In this document: piece after piece, positions 1 to 9,168 of the stretch
How the letters are laid out: every line of letters begins with the position of its first letter
Numbering within the stretch: the first letter of the stretch is position 1
Source of the DNA: Paenibacillus tundrae
GTDB lineage: Bacteria > Bacillota > Bacilli > Paenibacillales > Paenibacillaceae
NCBI RefSeq assembly: GCF_030812775.1
Contig: NZ_JAUSTI010000011.1
Span: 121,670 to 185,669 of the forward strand
Reading direction: 5' to 3'
DNA length: 64,000 bases
Notes under the pieces: model-generated
What the model was told of the DNA's origin: nothing
Databases searched by the model: none
Seen by the model: only the letters and a program-made list of their open reading frames with translations
Position numbers and translations under genes: made by a program

Positions 1-831
1 GTTCTGCCACTTGGCGCGGGTGCGCTTGCTGGAACAACGTTCCCGATTGACCGTCATTTTGTAGCTGAACAACTGGGCTTTGATGGCGTATACGAAAATA
101 GTTTGGATGCTGTGAGTGACCGTGACTTTATTGTTGAGTTCCTGGCGGCAGCATCCCTCATCATGACTCACTTGTCCCGCTTGAGTGAAGAATTGGTGCT
201 GTGGAGCAGCACGGAATTTGGTTTCGTTGAACTGGATGATGCGTTCTGCACAGGCAGCAGCATTATGCCACAGAAGAAAAATCCAGATGTTCCTGAACTC
301 GTTCGTGGGAAAACAGGGCGTGTGTACGGTAACCTGATCGGGTTGCTGACTGTGCTCAAATCTCTTCCGCTTGCCTACAACAAGGATATGCAGGAAGACA
401 AAGAAGGCATGTTCGATACAGTGGCGACACTAGAAGGTGCATTGCAATTGTTTGCACCGATGATCGCTACAATGAAGGTAAACAAGGATCGCATGCGTCA
501 GGCTGTGAACCAAGATTTCTCAAACGCAACGGATATTGCGGATTTCCTCGTAGGCGAGGGTTTGCCATTCCGTCAAGCGCATGAAGTGATTGGTAAGACC
601 GTATTGTACTGCATCCAAAACGGCAAGTATTTGCTGGATCTGACGATTGATGAATTCCGTCAATTCTCCGAGCTGTTCGATGAGCGCATCTACGATGTGC
701 TGCAACCAGAAGCTGTGGTTAACGCACGTAACGTTTACGGCGGTACAGCTTCAGGTCAAGTCGCTGAGGCCATTGGACGCAGTGAGAAGGTACTGGAGAT
801 CACGGAGCAATGGATTAAGAACCGGGGATAA
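1..831 (+). CDS. argH: Argininosuccinate lyase, C-terminal part (cut by window edge)
   Basis: Catalyses the last step of arginine synthesis, splitting argininosuccinate into arginine and fumarate in the cytoplasm. The frame is open from base 1 and ends at TAA 829-831, giving 276 residues, roughly the last 60 percent of a normal ArgH of about 460-470 residues. The fumarase/lyase superfamily signature GSSIMPQKKNP, which includes the flexible catalytic loop Ser, is intact at about residues 83-93 of the visible part, followed by the KDMQEDKEGMFD segment typical of ArgH. The start codon and N-terminal domain lie outside the window, so upstream context (usually argG) cannot be seen. The gene is followed by a strong hairpin terminator shared with the convergent allB. 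Confidence 0.96.
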   Translation, partial: VLPLGAGALAGTTFPIDRHFVAEQLGFDGVYENSLDAVSDRDFIVEFLAAASLIMTHLSRLSEELVLWSSTEFGFVELDDAFCTGSSIMPQKKNPDVPELVRGKTGRVYGNLIGLLTVLKSLPLAYNKDMQEDKEGMFDTVATLEGALQLFAPMIATMKVNKDRMRQAVNQDFSNATDIADFLVGEGLPFRQAHEVIGKTVLYCIQNGKYLLDLTIDEFRQFSELFDERIYDVLQPEAVVNARNVYGGTASGQVAEAIGRSEKVLEITEQWIKNRG

Positions 832-898
832 TATCGGAAGCTGATAGAGCGAGGATAGATAATCCCAATTGGTCGCTTTTTTAAAAAAATATGGATAA

Positions 899-945
899 AA
901 AAGAAGCAGGTTCAAGAGATAAATCTCTCTGACCTGCTTCTTTTT
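899..945. terminator. Bidirectional intrinsic terminator between argH and allB
   Basis: The arms AAAGAAGCAGGT and ACCTGCTTCTTT flank an 18-20 nt loop. A-tract on one side and T-tract on the other let it serve both argH (+) and allB (-). Confidence 0.85.
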
Positions 946-970
946 GTAATTCATAATGGATTTCCTTTAT

Positions 971-2326
971 TTATGGCTTCTGCCAGCTGCCTTCATTCAC
1001 CTCGGTGAGTACCTCGCCGCTGCGAACAACGACATGTCCACGGACGATGGTACCTATCACGCTGCTTGGGAATGAATGACCGATGTAGAGGCTTTGTTTG
1101 TGCTTAGCATAATAGTTCTCTTCTGTCACCGTAAACGTTTTGTTCAGATCCACGATGGCGAGATCAGCATCCATTCCAGTGACAATGCTGCCTTTACGCT
1201 CCGCAAGACCGAAGCGCTCTGCTGGATTGGATGCTGTCCAAGCGGCAACGTGCTCCAGCGGGATGTTGTTTGCTAATGCAAGTTCCAACGCTGACAGTAG
1301 GGTGAATTGTCCACCACTGATGCCACCCCACGCTTGGAAGAGGTTAAAATCTTCCGGATCCTTCATATCGTAAGGACAGGGCGAATGATCCGATGACAAC
1401 ATATCGAATTTTCCTTCGGCCAGCAGGGAAATGAGTCGTTGCTGTTCGTCTGCTTCCCGCAGCGGAGGAGCACACTTGGCGATGCTACCTTTTTCCCGCA
1501 AGCTATCGTGGTTAAAGAGCAAATAGTGTGGGCAGGTCTCGACTGTTACGTTCATACCGCGAGCTTTGGCAGCTTCAATACTCGCTACTGCTGCAGCAGA
1601 GCTGATATGCACGAAATGCAGTGCGCAGCCTGTTATTTCCGAATAGTATAGGGCGCGTTCTACAGCTTCGACTTCGGCGAGAATCGGACGGGTCTCCAGA
1701 TAATCGTCGGCGCTGAAGAGTCCTGCTGCTTCTTTTTCTTCTTTTAGCCAGTTCGTGATCGCTGCACTCTCTGAATGTAGAGCCAGTACCTTACCTAAAG
1801 CTGCAATCTTCTTCATGCCCGTAAGCAGCGTCATGTCATCCACGGCTTCGAATTCTTTGTTGCCCGTTGTGGACAGAAATGCTTTGAACCCGATTACCCC
1901 CGACTCTGCCAGTGGTTGCAAGTCATTTTCATTCCCTGGCACGAGACCACCCCAGAGCCCGAAATCAACAAGTGATTTTTCGTTTCCGATCCGGGCTTTC
2001 TCCAACAGTGCCTCTTCATTCACCGTTGAGGGAATACCGTTCAGTGGCATATCGAAGAAGGTGGTGCAACCGCCTGCGGCCATCATAGCCGATCCAGTCG
2101 TAAAACCTTCCCAGTGCTCTCGTCCTGGTTCGCTGAAATGGACGTGTACGTCGATCATACCTGGAAACACATGAGAGCCATCTGCATCATAAGTATGCTC
2201 AGCCTCACCCTCCAGTTTGGCGGCAATTGCCGCGATTTTTCCATCTTTGATACCGACATCGACTTGCTTGACACCGTCCGGCAGCACTACGCTGCCGCCG
2301 CGTACAATCAGATCGTAACGTTCCAT
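971..2326 (-). CDS. allB: Allantoinase
   Basis: Hydrolyses allantoin to allantoate, the ring-opening step of ureide degradation, in the cytoplasm. The 451-residue length matches the allantoinase/dihydroorotase-like amidohydrolases. Zn ligands are visible as HVH at residues 61-63 in the context DVHVHFSEPG, the carboxylated-lysine site as IGFKAFL, and later metal/substrate histidines in LHSES, HFVHISS and SSDHSPCP. The ATG at 2326 is chosen because GAGGAGAG lies just upstream; an in-frame ATG 31 codons earlier has no such site and would extend into the upstream permease gene. The gene starts 22 bp after the NCS1 permease stop, so the two form an uptake-plus-hydrolysis pair. B. subtilis PucH is the counterpart. 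Confidence 0.95.
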   Translation of the reverse strand: MERYDLIVRGGSVVLPDGVKQVDVGIKDGKIAAIAAKLEGEAEHTYDADGSHVFPGMIDVHVHFSEPGREHWEGFTTGSAMMAAGGCTTFFDMPLNGIPSTVNEEALLEKARIGNEKSLVDFGLWGGLVPGNENDLQPLAESGVIGFKAFLSTTGNKEFEAVDDMTLLTGMKKIAALGKVLALHSESAAITNWLKEEKEAAGLFSADDYLETRPILAEVEAVERALYYSEITGCALHFVHISSAAAVASIEAAKARGMNVTVETCPHYLLFNHDSLREKGSIAKCAPPLREADEQQRLISLLAEGKFDMLSSDHSPCPYDMKDPEDFNLFQAWGGISGGQFTLLSALELALANNIPLEHVAAWTASNPAERFGLAERKGSIVTGMDADLAIVDLNKTFTVTEENYYAKHKQSLYIGHSFPSSVIGTIVRGHVVVRSGEVLTEVNEGSWQKP

Positions 2327-2348
2327 ACACAACTCTCCTCTTCTGTGA

Positions 2349-3743
2349 TTATTCGTAAATGGTGCCTTTTTTGAATGATGATCCTTTGAATGCGAATTTG
2401 CTGAGCAGTAGGTATGCAATGCCTGCTACGACGAATCCGATGATCCAGCCGACGTCAACCAGCAGGAACGCAGCTCCGGCTCCAATTAACATGGCTAGTA
2501 GGGCGCTCGGATTGTAGCCTTTGAATGAACCGTTGTCCAGATAGAGCTCGGTCGTATCTACCTTTTGCTTACGTAGGATGTAGTATTCGACTAGCATGAT
2601 GGCCACGATCGGACCAAGGAAAGCGGAGTAGATCAGGATGAATGTGTTTAAACCTTGAGCGGAAGAATCCTGCACGAGTACCCATGGGAAGGAGCAGAGC
2701 GCAAGTAGTCCAGTGATAATGACAGATGTTTTGTATTTTAGCTTGGTAACAAGCGAGATGACGTAGGCTGGTGGCACGATATTGGCGACCATGTTAACAG
2801 CAACTGCCCCAATGACGATAAATGCGGATACAGCGACAGTGATATATGGATTGTCAACGATAACAGCGAACGCTTTAACGGGATTCGAAATTCCTGTTGC
2901 TGCGGCCATCATCGCTCCAATCGTGAGGACGAAGCCATATGCAATAACGATGGGGAGGAAGTAGAGCATGCTACGCTTTTTGTCACTGATGCCGCTCTTA
3001 AGCTCACGGGAATAGTCACCAGCACTTAGGAAGATTGCCGCATAGTTGCCCAGGAATACCATGATGAAAGCGAAGAATGGAAGTCCCCATGTGCCTTGCG
3101 CATTTACCCAATTTTCGGTGATCGCTGTGCTGTGAGAATTGAGCAATATACTGAAAACGTAGACGAGGGCTAGCATAATAACAACGGAGGCGAGGGTCTC
3201 TACCCACTTAATCGCATGAAAGCCATAAAGTGAAAGGATAATCTGAACTGCCTGCAATACGATGAAACAAATAACAACACTGTCAAAGCTACCGCCACTG
3301 AGCACTTTGACAATTTCGTTCAGTGCAGTTCCCCCGACCCAGCTCTGGAATCCGTACCAGACGATGGCGGGCACACCGCGTAAGAATGAGGAGATGATGG
3401 AGCCTTTGATGCCGAATGACATCCGCAATTGAACAACGTAAGGGATTCCCGTTCGGTAACCGAATCGATCGTTAATGGCAAAGATTACAGAAATAATGCC
3501 GATCGCAATCATAGCCGCTACGAACGTCTGAAACACATTGAGTGTAGCGACACCAGCGACAATGAGACTTGCTCCGAGTGTCATGTTACCGAGGTTCACG
3601 CCATCCCCGATCCACATAAACATGTAAGCGATCGACCCGATCGTTCTTTCGCTCTCCTGCTTCGGTTTCAGGGAGTCGTCCACACTGATGTTTTCTTGCA
3701 AGTGTGTCTCTTCCAGTACTCGACCTGCCAAATTCGTAGACAT
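2349..3743 (-). CDS. pucI: NCS1-family allantoin/purine permease (PucI-like)
   Basis: A 464-residue integral membrane protein of the nucleobase:cation symporter-1 family, with about twelve hydrophobic segments. The N-terminal stretch GDGVNLGNMTLGASL and the following segments match the NCS1 pattern of cytosine, allantoin and hydantoin carriers. Its position directly before allB makes allantoin the likely substrate, as for B. subtilis PucI; that is inference from context. The ATG at 3743 is taken because GAGGAGTGGGGCGG precedes it; an in-frame ATG 17 codons upstream lacks a convincing site. A 38-bp inverted repeat lies about 110 bp upstream of the start. Confidence 0.88.
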   Translation of the reverse strand: MSTNLAGRVLEETHLQENISVDDSLKPKQESERTIGSIAYMFMWIGDGVNLGNMTLGASLIVAGVATLNVFQTFVAAMIAIGIISVIFAINDRFGYRTGIPYVVQLRMSFGIKGSIISSFLRGVPAIVWYGFQSWVGGTALNEIVKVLSGGSFDSVVICFIVLQAVQIILSLYGFHAIKWVETLASVVIMLALVYVFSILLNSHSTAITENWVNAQGTWGLPFFAFIMVFLGNYAAIFLSAGDYSRELKSGISDKKRSMLYFLPIVIAYGFVLTIGAMMAAATGISNPVKAFAVIVDNPYITVAVSAFIVIGAVAVNMVANIVPPAYVISLVTKLKYKTSVIITGLLALCSFPWVLVQDSSAQGLNTFILIYSAFLGPIVAIMLVEYYILRKQKVDTTELYLDNGSFKGYNPSALLAMLIGAGAAFLLVDVGWIIGFVVAGIAYLLLSKFAFKGSSFKKGTIYE

Positions 3744-3853
3744 ATTCCGCCCCACTCCTCTTCGTATTGGGTGAGCAAGGCTGATCGTTCTCATGTAAGT
3801 ACACGAACCGTTCCGATCAGTCCTTTGTCCACACCACAGATGAATAAAATTAT

Positions 3854-3891
3854 GTAAGATAACGTAACTCTTTTGTGTTATGTAATCTTAC
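3854..3891. promoter_or_regulatory. Operator-like 38-bp inverted repeat upstream of the allantoin permease gene
   Basis: Left arm GTAAGATAACGTAAC and right arm GTTATGTAATCTTAC match in 13 of 15 positions around an 8-bp centre. There is no T-tract, so it looks like a regulator site rather than a terminator. The rest of the 307-bp gap (3744-4050) is AT-rich, with a weaker ATTAAAC/GTTTAAT inverted repeat at 3976-4002 and no gene. Confidence 0.45.
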
Positions 3892-4050
3892 CTTGGATTT
3901 GTTATCCTTATTTTATCACCTTATACTCACAATTCATTGACAAAAACGTAGATTATGATGGGATTTTCTGTTCAAATTAAACAAAAAAATATTACGTTTA
4001 ATGTCATGTTGTGTTGAGGGATTATATACGAATGTTCATGCAGACGATTT

Positions 4051-4926
4051 TTAATAGAAAGAGATTCCGTTTTCCACCGGATTGCTCAGTGTTTTTAACT
4101 CAGCAATCCGGCATTCCACCTCATCGCCAGCTTCAATTACGACTGAACCAGGTGTGCCTGTCAAAATGATATCTCCCGGATGTAATGTCATCATACGTGA
4201 AAGGAAAGAGATCAAGTACGAGGGCGAGAAGATCATCCGGTTAACGGTATTGTGGTGCATGACTTCGCCATTCAGTACTGTTTCGACCTTAAGATTAGGC
4301 AGATCAACGTATTCGTCAGGAGTGGATAGGCAGGAGCCAAGGCTCAGAAACGTGTCGAAGCTTTTGGCTCTTTGCATAAAACGAGGATTGCGCGCATGAA
4401 TCTCCTTAGCCGTCATATCGAGAGAAGTGGTATAGCCAGCTACGTAATTCATAGCATCGTCCTCGCTAACATTTCTGCATGTCTGTCCAATAACGATCGC
4501 TAGCTCGGCCTCTGCCGTGACCTGTCCAGCTCCATCCGGTAGTTGAATTGCTTCGCCGGGGCCAATCAGCGACGTGTCGGGCTTGAGAAAGATGACAGGC
4601 TCATCCTCGGGAGGGCGTCCAGACAGCTCAATGGCTTTGGCTAGATAGTTCATGCCAACGCCAATCATTTTGCCGGGTTGACGGTATAACACGCGGTAAG
4701 ATACATCGTGACCTGGCAGTGCAGGAAGAGCGGCGAGGGTCTCCTGTCCGCCACTAACGTACCAGTCTTGCAAAGTCTTCAGTTGTTGGTTTTGCAATAG
4801 TGTGAAAAGGTTTGTATGCCAATCTGAGTTTTGATCCTCATTCAGCCAAGTCAGTGGAATCACGCCACGATCTGTCAGGAACGCTGCTTGCTCCTGTCCT
4901 TGAAGTTCAATCGTTACTAGTTTCAT
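4051..4926 (-). CDS. Fumarylacetoacetate hydrolase (FAH)-family protein
   Basis: A 291-residue FAH-fold protein. Family features are visible: GMNYLAKAIE, the acidic metal cluster spread over EAELAIVIG, and the TPGSV segment near the C terminus (ILTGTPGSV). Members act on small keto-acid substrates (acylpyruvases, oxaloacetate decarboxylases, FAH itself). In purine clusters a FAH-fold enzyme can also appear as a ureidoglycolate-lyase-like activity, so the substrate here is uncertain. The ATG at 4926 has GAGGTG upstream and overlaps the amidase stop by 4 bp (ATGA), which indicates translational coupling. With the amidase and the NCS2 permease it forms a tightly packed three-gene unit. Confidence 0.8.
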   Translation of the reverse strand: MKLVTIELQGQEQAAFLTDRGVIPLTWLNEDQNSDWHTNLFTLLQNQQLKTLQDWYVSGGQETLAALPALPGHDVSYRVLYRQPGKMIGVGMNYLAKAIELSGRPPEDEPVIFLKPDTSLIGPGEAIQLPDGAGQVTAEAELAIVIGQTCRNVSEDDAMNYVAGYTTSLDMTAKEIHARNPRFMQRAKSFDTFLSLGSCLSTPDEYVDLPNLKVETVLNGEVMHHNTVNRMIFSPSYLISFLSRMMTLHPGDIILTGTPGSVVIEAGDEVECRIAELKTLSNPVENGISFY

Positions 4927-6257
4927 GTGCGCACCTCTTCTGTGAAATGTTCTGCCATCCAACGTAGTAGTTTAAGATCGGTATTAGCGCCACCGATAAA
5001 GGATAGCCCGATGGGCAGTCCATCTTCGCGAATGACTGGCACGGTAACCTGAGGTAGACCCGTAAGCCCTGCGATACAAGAAAGTTGCATGGTCTTTGCT
5101 CGATAAGCCTCGGCTTGCGCACCTTGTAGCCCGAGCAGTGGAGCAGGGCCAGGAGCAGTCGGAATTGCTAGAAGTCCATCTTCGCCGAGCAGTTCAACAA
5201 GGCTACTCCGGATACGAATGCGTAGGTCACTCTCGTTGGTGTGTGCAGAAACCTCCAGTGAACAAGCCCATTCAAATCGTTCTGCGATGCCAGGGCCGAA
5301 CGTTGGACGTTCCTTTATCAACCAATCGCTATGTTCATGGGCAATTTCTAACCCTTGAAGAACGCGGAACGCTGCCGACCAGTCTGCCAAGCTCTCCGTA
5401 GGTGCTGTTAATTGAATTGAAGTGCTGTCCTGCTTCCAGTTGGGCAGTTCGTACAGCTTCGAGAGTAGGGTCGAACGATCGTTTTCCTCTGGCAGACTCC
5501 AAGCTTCATCTGCAATGAGGAAACGCGAGAATGTTGGTTCAACATCGGATTCAGTATGTGCATCTTGGATGGCATTTGTTTTGCCCAATTCATCATCTTG
5601 AAGAGTTGCCGATCTATTTTCTAGTAGCACCTTGCCCACGTCTAACAGAATGTTCGGAGATTGGCTCATCCAGCCAACTGTATCGAAGCTACGTGCGAGT
5701 GGAATGACCCCTTCCGCAGATACGGCTCCATGTGTTGGTCGGAAGCCATACAGACCACAGTAGGATGATGGAATACGAACCGAACCACCTGTGTCTGTGC
5801 CTATGGCGAAATGAACCAGACCCGCCGCAGCTGCAACGGCTGAACCGCTTGATGATCCACCTGGTATTCGATCTGGTGCGAGGGGGTTGATTGGTGTGCC
5901 ATAGTGAGCATTTTCTCCATTCAGACTGTACATCAATTCGTCCGTCTGCGTTGTGCCTATAAGTCTTGCGCCGCTGGCTAGTAAGGATAGCAGAGCGGGA
6001 GCGGTAGAATCCGCAGCTTCGTGCGTCCGAAGCCAATCGGGATTGCCTGCTCCACTGGTTACACCTTGAATATCAAAGACGTCTTTCACTGCGAATGTCA
6101 GCCCATTGAGCTCGCCCGTCCCAGTAGGAGGGAGTTGGACTGTGGCCTCCACAAATGCTCCCCATTGATCCTGGTTCGCCGAAGTGATCTCTGTCTCTGT
6201 CTCGGTTTCTGTGCCCAGTTTGAATTTCTCCGATTGATTCGCATTTATCCTTCTCAT
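4923..6257 (-). CDS. Amidase-signature family hydrolase
   Basis: A 444-residue amidase-signature enzyme with the Ser-cisSer-Lys triad visible: Lys58 in FAVKDVFD, the GGSSSGSA loop at 133-140, and the nucleophile Ser159 in GTDTGGSVRIP. Such enzymes hydrolyse C-N bonds of amides or ureido acids (GatA, AtzF, HpxY types). Within an allantoin/ureidoglycine cluster a plausible substrate is oxalurate or oxamate, the product chain after PucG; this is inference. The start is supported by AAAGGAGAA. The gene overlaps both neighbours by 4 bp. The N terminus carries an odd acidic TE repeat (residues 16-23) encoded by a short repetitive DNA stretch. Confidence 0.85.
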   Translation of the reverse strand: MRRINANQSEKFKLGTETETETEITSANQDQWGAFVEATVQLPPTGTGELNGLTFAVKDVFDIQGVTSGAGNPDWLRTHEAADSTAPALLSLLASGARLIGTTQTDELMYSLNGENAHYGTPINPLAPDRIPGGSSSGSAVAAAAGLVHFAIGTDTGGSVRIPSSYCGLYGFRPTHGAVSAEGVIPLARSFDTVGWMSQSPNILLDVGKVLLENRSATLQDDELGKTNAIQDAHTESDVEPTFSRFLIADEAWSLPEENDRSTLLSKLYELPNWKQDSTSIQLTAPTESLADWSAAFRVLQGLEIAHEHSDWLIKERPTFGPGIAERFEWACSLEVSAHTNESDLRIRIRSSLVELLGEDGLLAIPTAPGPAPLLGLQGAQAEAYRAKTMQLSCIAGLTGLPQVTVPVIREDGLPIGLSFIGGANTDLKLLRWMAEHFTEEVRT

Positions 6258-7663
6258 GACTGTTCTCCTTTCGGATTCAAATTAGAATTGAGTGTGCGTC
6301 CTGAGTGGTCATATGTTGGAGCTACAGGCCTTTGAACCTTGTTCGAAGCTAGTGTCTGATCCTGTTGGGATGAACCGGAGCGAAGTCGATCTAACACTAG
6401 TGCCAGTAAAATGCCAACGAGCAGGCCATTTCCGAGTAGCGGACGAAGCAGTGGTGGCAAGGAGGCGAAATATTCGGATGGCAATCCCATCACGATGACT
6501 CCAACGAAAAGAGGTGCTGCTGTCCGGTACAAGTTTGCTGCATCCATTCGAATCTGGCTGAAATACTGTAGTGATGAGCCGAGTAATCGCAGATATGTTA
6601 CTAATAATACAGCACTTCCGATGCTGAGCGGCAGTTGGGTAAGTGCACTGCTGATCACCGGAATCAGACCGATCCCCGCGAATAGTAGACCGCCAATGAT
6701 AAACGGAAGTCGGTCTCGAATACGGGTCTGTTGCAGAAAACCTACAGATGAAACGTAAGGAGCGTAGGGTACAAGTCCTAGTAGTCCCGACAGCACTGCA
6801 AGCACACCGCTAATCGTAAATGAACGTTTGTACTGCTTGGCAGAAGCTTCTTGTTCGTAAATGTGATCTGTTCCCTTCAGTGCGCCGAATGTATTCGAGG
6901 CATTGACCAGACCGGCGATGATCGCAATCATGACAACACCTGTGTTCAGGCCATGCCATGGATCACCGAGAGGGAACCAACCTATGTCGATTGTTCCTGC
7001 GCTGGAGGTTCCGCTATCTCTGCCGAAGATGAGTGTGTATAGCACCCATCCGCCCAAAATTCCAATCAGTAAGGCATACTGACCAATCGCAGGTCGGGCT
7101 TTTACAGATAAGACTGCGATGAAAACGGCCACGGCTGCTGCTAACAGGAAAATGGCTGGTTGAATCGTTGTTGCTTCGGTCGAAGATCCCGAGGAGATTC
7201 CGAGCATTCCTTCAAGAAAAATCATGTTTAGTCGGCAACCGAGAAGAAACATAAATACAGCCATCACGCCTGGTGTAAACAGCTTCGACAATGGAGCAGC
7301 GAGTCCGCAGATGCCGATTAGAATGGTGATGACACCTGAGATCATGATACCCACGGCTAGACTACCACCCAGCTCCGTTAGTGAGATACCAAGCGAAGGT
7401 GCAGCCGCGCTGAGGCTCAAAATAACACCCCACCACAAACCTGACTGTCCTTCCATGACAGATCTTTGATGTCCAAGAGCGGCTTGTACCACACAGGCGA
7501 GCCCTGTAAGAACAAACGAGCATTGGATTAAGAATTGTATTTTTTCTTGCGGTAATGCAAATGTCGCCCCGACCGTAATTGGAATAACGACTGTGTTTGT
7601 AAATAAGAAAAAGAGCCACTGCAGCCCAGCGAGTCCGGAGCCCAGCCGGATGATATTGTTCAT
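6254..7663 (-). CDS. NCS2-family xanthine/uracil/urate-type permease
   Basis: A 469-residue polytopic membrane protein of the nucleobase-ascorbate (NCS2) family. Visible features include the N-terminal LQWLFFLFTNTVVIP segment, repeated Gly-rich hydrophobic helices, and the NASNTFGALKGTDHIYE stretch near residue 260 that corresponds to the conserved polar substrate region. It is likely a proton- or sodium-coupled importer of a purine base or ureide. Ribosome-binding site GGAAGGTGA precedes the ATG. It is the first gene of a coupled unit with the amidase and FAH-family enzyme, and is separated from pucG by 259 bp, which suggests its own promoter. Confidence 0.85.
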   Translation of the reverse strand: MNNIIRLGSGLAGLQWLFFLFTNTVVIPITVGATFALPQEKIQFLIQCSFVLTGLACVVQAALGHQRSVMEGQSGLWWGVILSLSAAAPSLGISLTELGGSLAVGIMISGVITILIGICGLAAPLSKLFTPGVMAVFMFLLGCRLNMIFLEGMLGISSGSSTEATTIQPAIFLLAAAVAVFIAVLSVKARPAIGQYALLIGILGGWVLYTLIFGRDSGTSSAGTIDIGWFPLGDPWHGLNTGVVMIAIIAGLVNASNTFGALKGTDHIYEQEASAKQYKRSFTISGVLAVLSGLLGLVPYAPYVSSVGFLQQTRIRDRLPFIIGGLLFAGIGLIPVISSALTQLPLSIGSAVLLVTYLRLLGSSLQYFSQIRMDAANLYRTAAPLFVGVIVMGLPSEYFASLPPLLRPLLGNGLLVGILLALVLDRLRSGSSQQDQTLASNKVQRPVAPTYDHSGRTLNSNLNPKGEQS

Positions 7664-7753
7664 ATGTCACCTTCCGCTTGGAGTTTCGCCGAAACGGTCT
7701 TCGAGCAGTACAATGATGTGCCCGGCGTTCCTATAGCGAAGTCTTGTTTATGC

Positions 7754-7780
7754 AAAAGGATTCCGGACATGCCGGAATCC
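7754..7780 (-). terminator. Possible intrinsic terminator downstream of pucG
   Basis: A perfect 9-bp stem (GGATTCCGG / CCGGAATCC) with a 5-nt loop is followed on the minus strand by TTTTGC. The T-tract is short, so efficiency is uncertain. The rest of 7664-7922 holds a small GTTTCG/CGAAAC palindrome at 7683-7695 and no gene. Confidence 0.5.
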
Positions 7781-7922
7781 CATTTCTCTGTAAGTTTTAA
7801 TGTATGCAGCTGAATCTTCGTGTTGTATCCTCTGGATTAAATCGTGATTATGTTTCTAACTGTGTTGCCCTAGATGAAAGTTTCAGACCTTGAATGTACT
7901 CACTCATACACCTGGATGTATT

Positions 7923-9143
7923 TTACTCATACACGTTAAGTGCTTCTTGTACTCCGCGCCCGATGACAATCGGAGCATTATGCCGGATGAGCACGGCTTC
8001 CAGTGCGGATAGTACGAATAGTACGTTTTCCTTGCGGCAGCTATAACCCATCGTACCGATTCGCCAGATCTGCCCATGTAGTGGGCCGAATGAGCTGGCA
8101 ATCTCAATGCCGAACTGATGAAGTAGCATGTTTCGTACAGATTCACCATCGACGCCTTGTGGAATCTTCACGCAAGTTACCACAGGTAGCTTCCAAGCGA
8201 CATCGTTAAATAATTCTAGCCCCATGCCGCGGATGCCCGCCATTAGCGCTTTTTCATGTAACTTATGGCGCTCGAAGCGCTCTTCGAGTCCTTCGTCTAG
8301 CAGGATACGTAGCCCCTCGCGTAACGCGTATAACATCGACGTTGCTTCGGTATGATGGTTCAGACGACGTGGTCCCCAGTAGTCCTGCAGCTGACTCAGA
8401 TCAAAGTAGTTGCTGCGAATTGGGTGTGCAACGTCTCGGCGGTCACTGTCTAGTGCCACGCCTCGCTCTACCTTTTTCCGACTTGCCAGAATCTGCTCTA
8501 CCCGCTCGTTGTACGTAACTGGCGCCATACCCGATGGTACGGATATGCACTTTTGTGTGCCGCCGATAACGGCATCAAGCTGCCATTCATCTACTTTGAC
8601 TGGCGCACCGCCAATGGAGGCAACCGCGTCCACGACTGTCAGCACACCAAGCTCACGGCAAGCTGGGCCAATTAGATCCAGTGGCTGCATGCAGCCTGTT
8701 GAAGTTTCGCCGTGTACAATGGCTACAATTTTCGGTTGTACCCGTTTAACCTCATCAATTACAGCCTGCTGGTCGAATACTTCTCCCCAAGGACATTCCA
8801 TCAGATGCAGCTCGGCACCGTGGCGCTCGGCGATTTCTGTCAGCAGATGACCGAAACGACCAAAGATGGGTACGAGCACTTTGTCACCAGACTCAATTAG
8901 GCTGCACAGTACTGCTTCCAGTCCAGAACGGGAAGTGCCGTCAACCGGGAAAGCCCATTGGTTCTTCGTTTGAAACGTTTGTCTTAACATATCCATCGTC
9001 TCGTTCATCATTTGCGTGAACGCTGGATCGAATTGACCCAGAATCGGTGTTGCCATTGCTCGCAGGACTCTCGGATCTACTTCGACCGGCCCTGGTGTCA
9101 TGATTGTTCTCAAAGGTGCATGGATTTCCCGGTACTTCGTCAT
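7923..9143 (-). CDS. pucG: (S)-ureidoglycine--glyoxylate aminotransferase
   Basis: A 406-residue class V PLP-dependent aminotransferase. It transfers the amino group of ureidoglycine to glyoxylate, giving glycine and N-carbamoyl-2-oxo-glycine (oxalurate). The family signatures IMTPGPVEVDP (N terminus), HGETSTG (substrate/PLP contact), VDAVASIGG and the lysine in GGTQKCISVP, which would form the Schiff base, are all present. Closest known relative by context and motifs is B. subtilis PucG. GGAGGCGG lies ahead of the ATG. It starts 25 bp after the allC stop, so allC and pucG are probably cotranscribed. Alanine-glyoxylate aminotransferases share the fold, but the allantoin setting favours PucG. 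Confidence 0.92.
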   Translation of the reverse strand: MTKYREIHAPLRTIMTPGPVEVDPRVLRAMATPILGQFDPAFTQMMNETMDMLRQTFQTKNQWAFPVDGTSRSGLEAVLCSLIESGDKVLVPIFGRFGHLLTEIAERHGAELHLMECPWGEVFDQQAVIDEVKRVQPKIVAIVHGETSTGCMQPLDLIGPACRELGVLTVVDAVASIGGAPVKVDEWQLDAVIGGTQKCISVPSGMAPVTYNERVEQILASRKKVERGVALDSDRRDVAHPIRSNYFDLSQLQDYWGPRRLNHHTEATSMLYALREGLRILLDEGLEERFERHKLHEKALMAGIRGMGLELFNDVAWKLPVVTCVKIPQGVDGESVRNMLLHQFGIEIASSFGPLHGQIWRIGTMGYSCRKENVLFVLSALEAVLIRHNAPIVIGRGVQEALNVYE

Positions 9144-9168
9144 CTCGTAACCGCCTCCTGAATGTATA

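Noticed and set aside
1755..2174. 139-codon frame opposite allB
   Set aside because: Shadow of a well-supported gene; no ribosome-binding site and no family motif.
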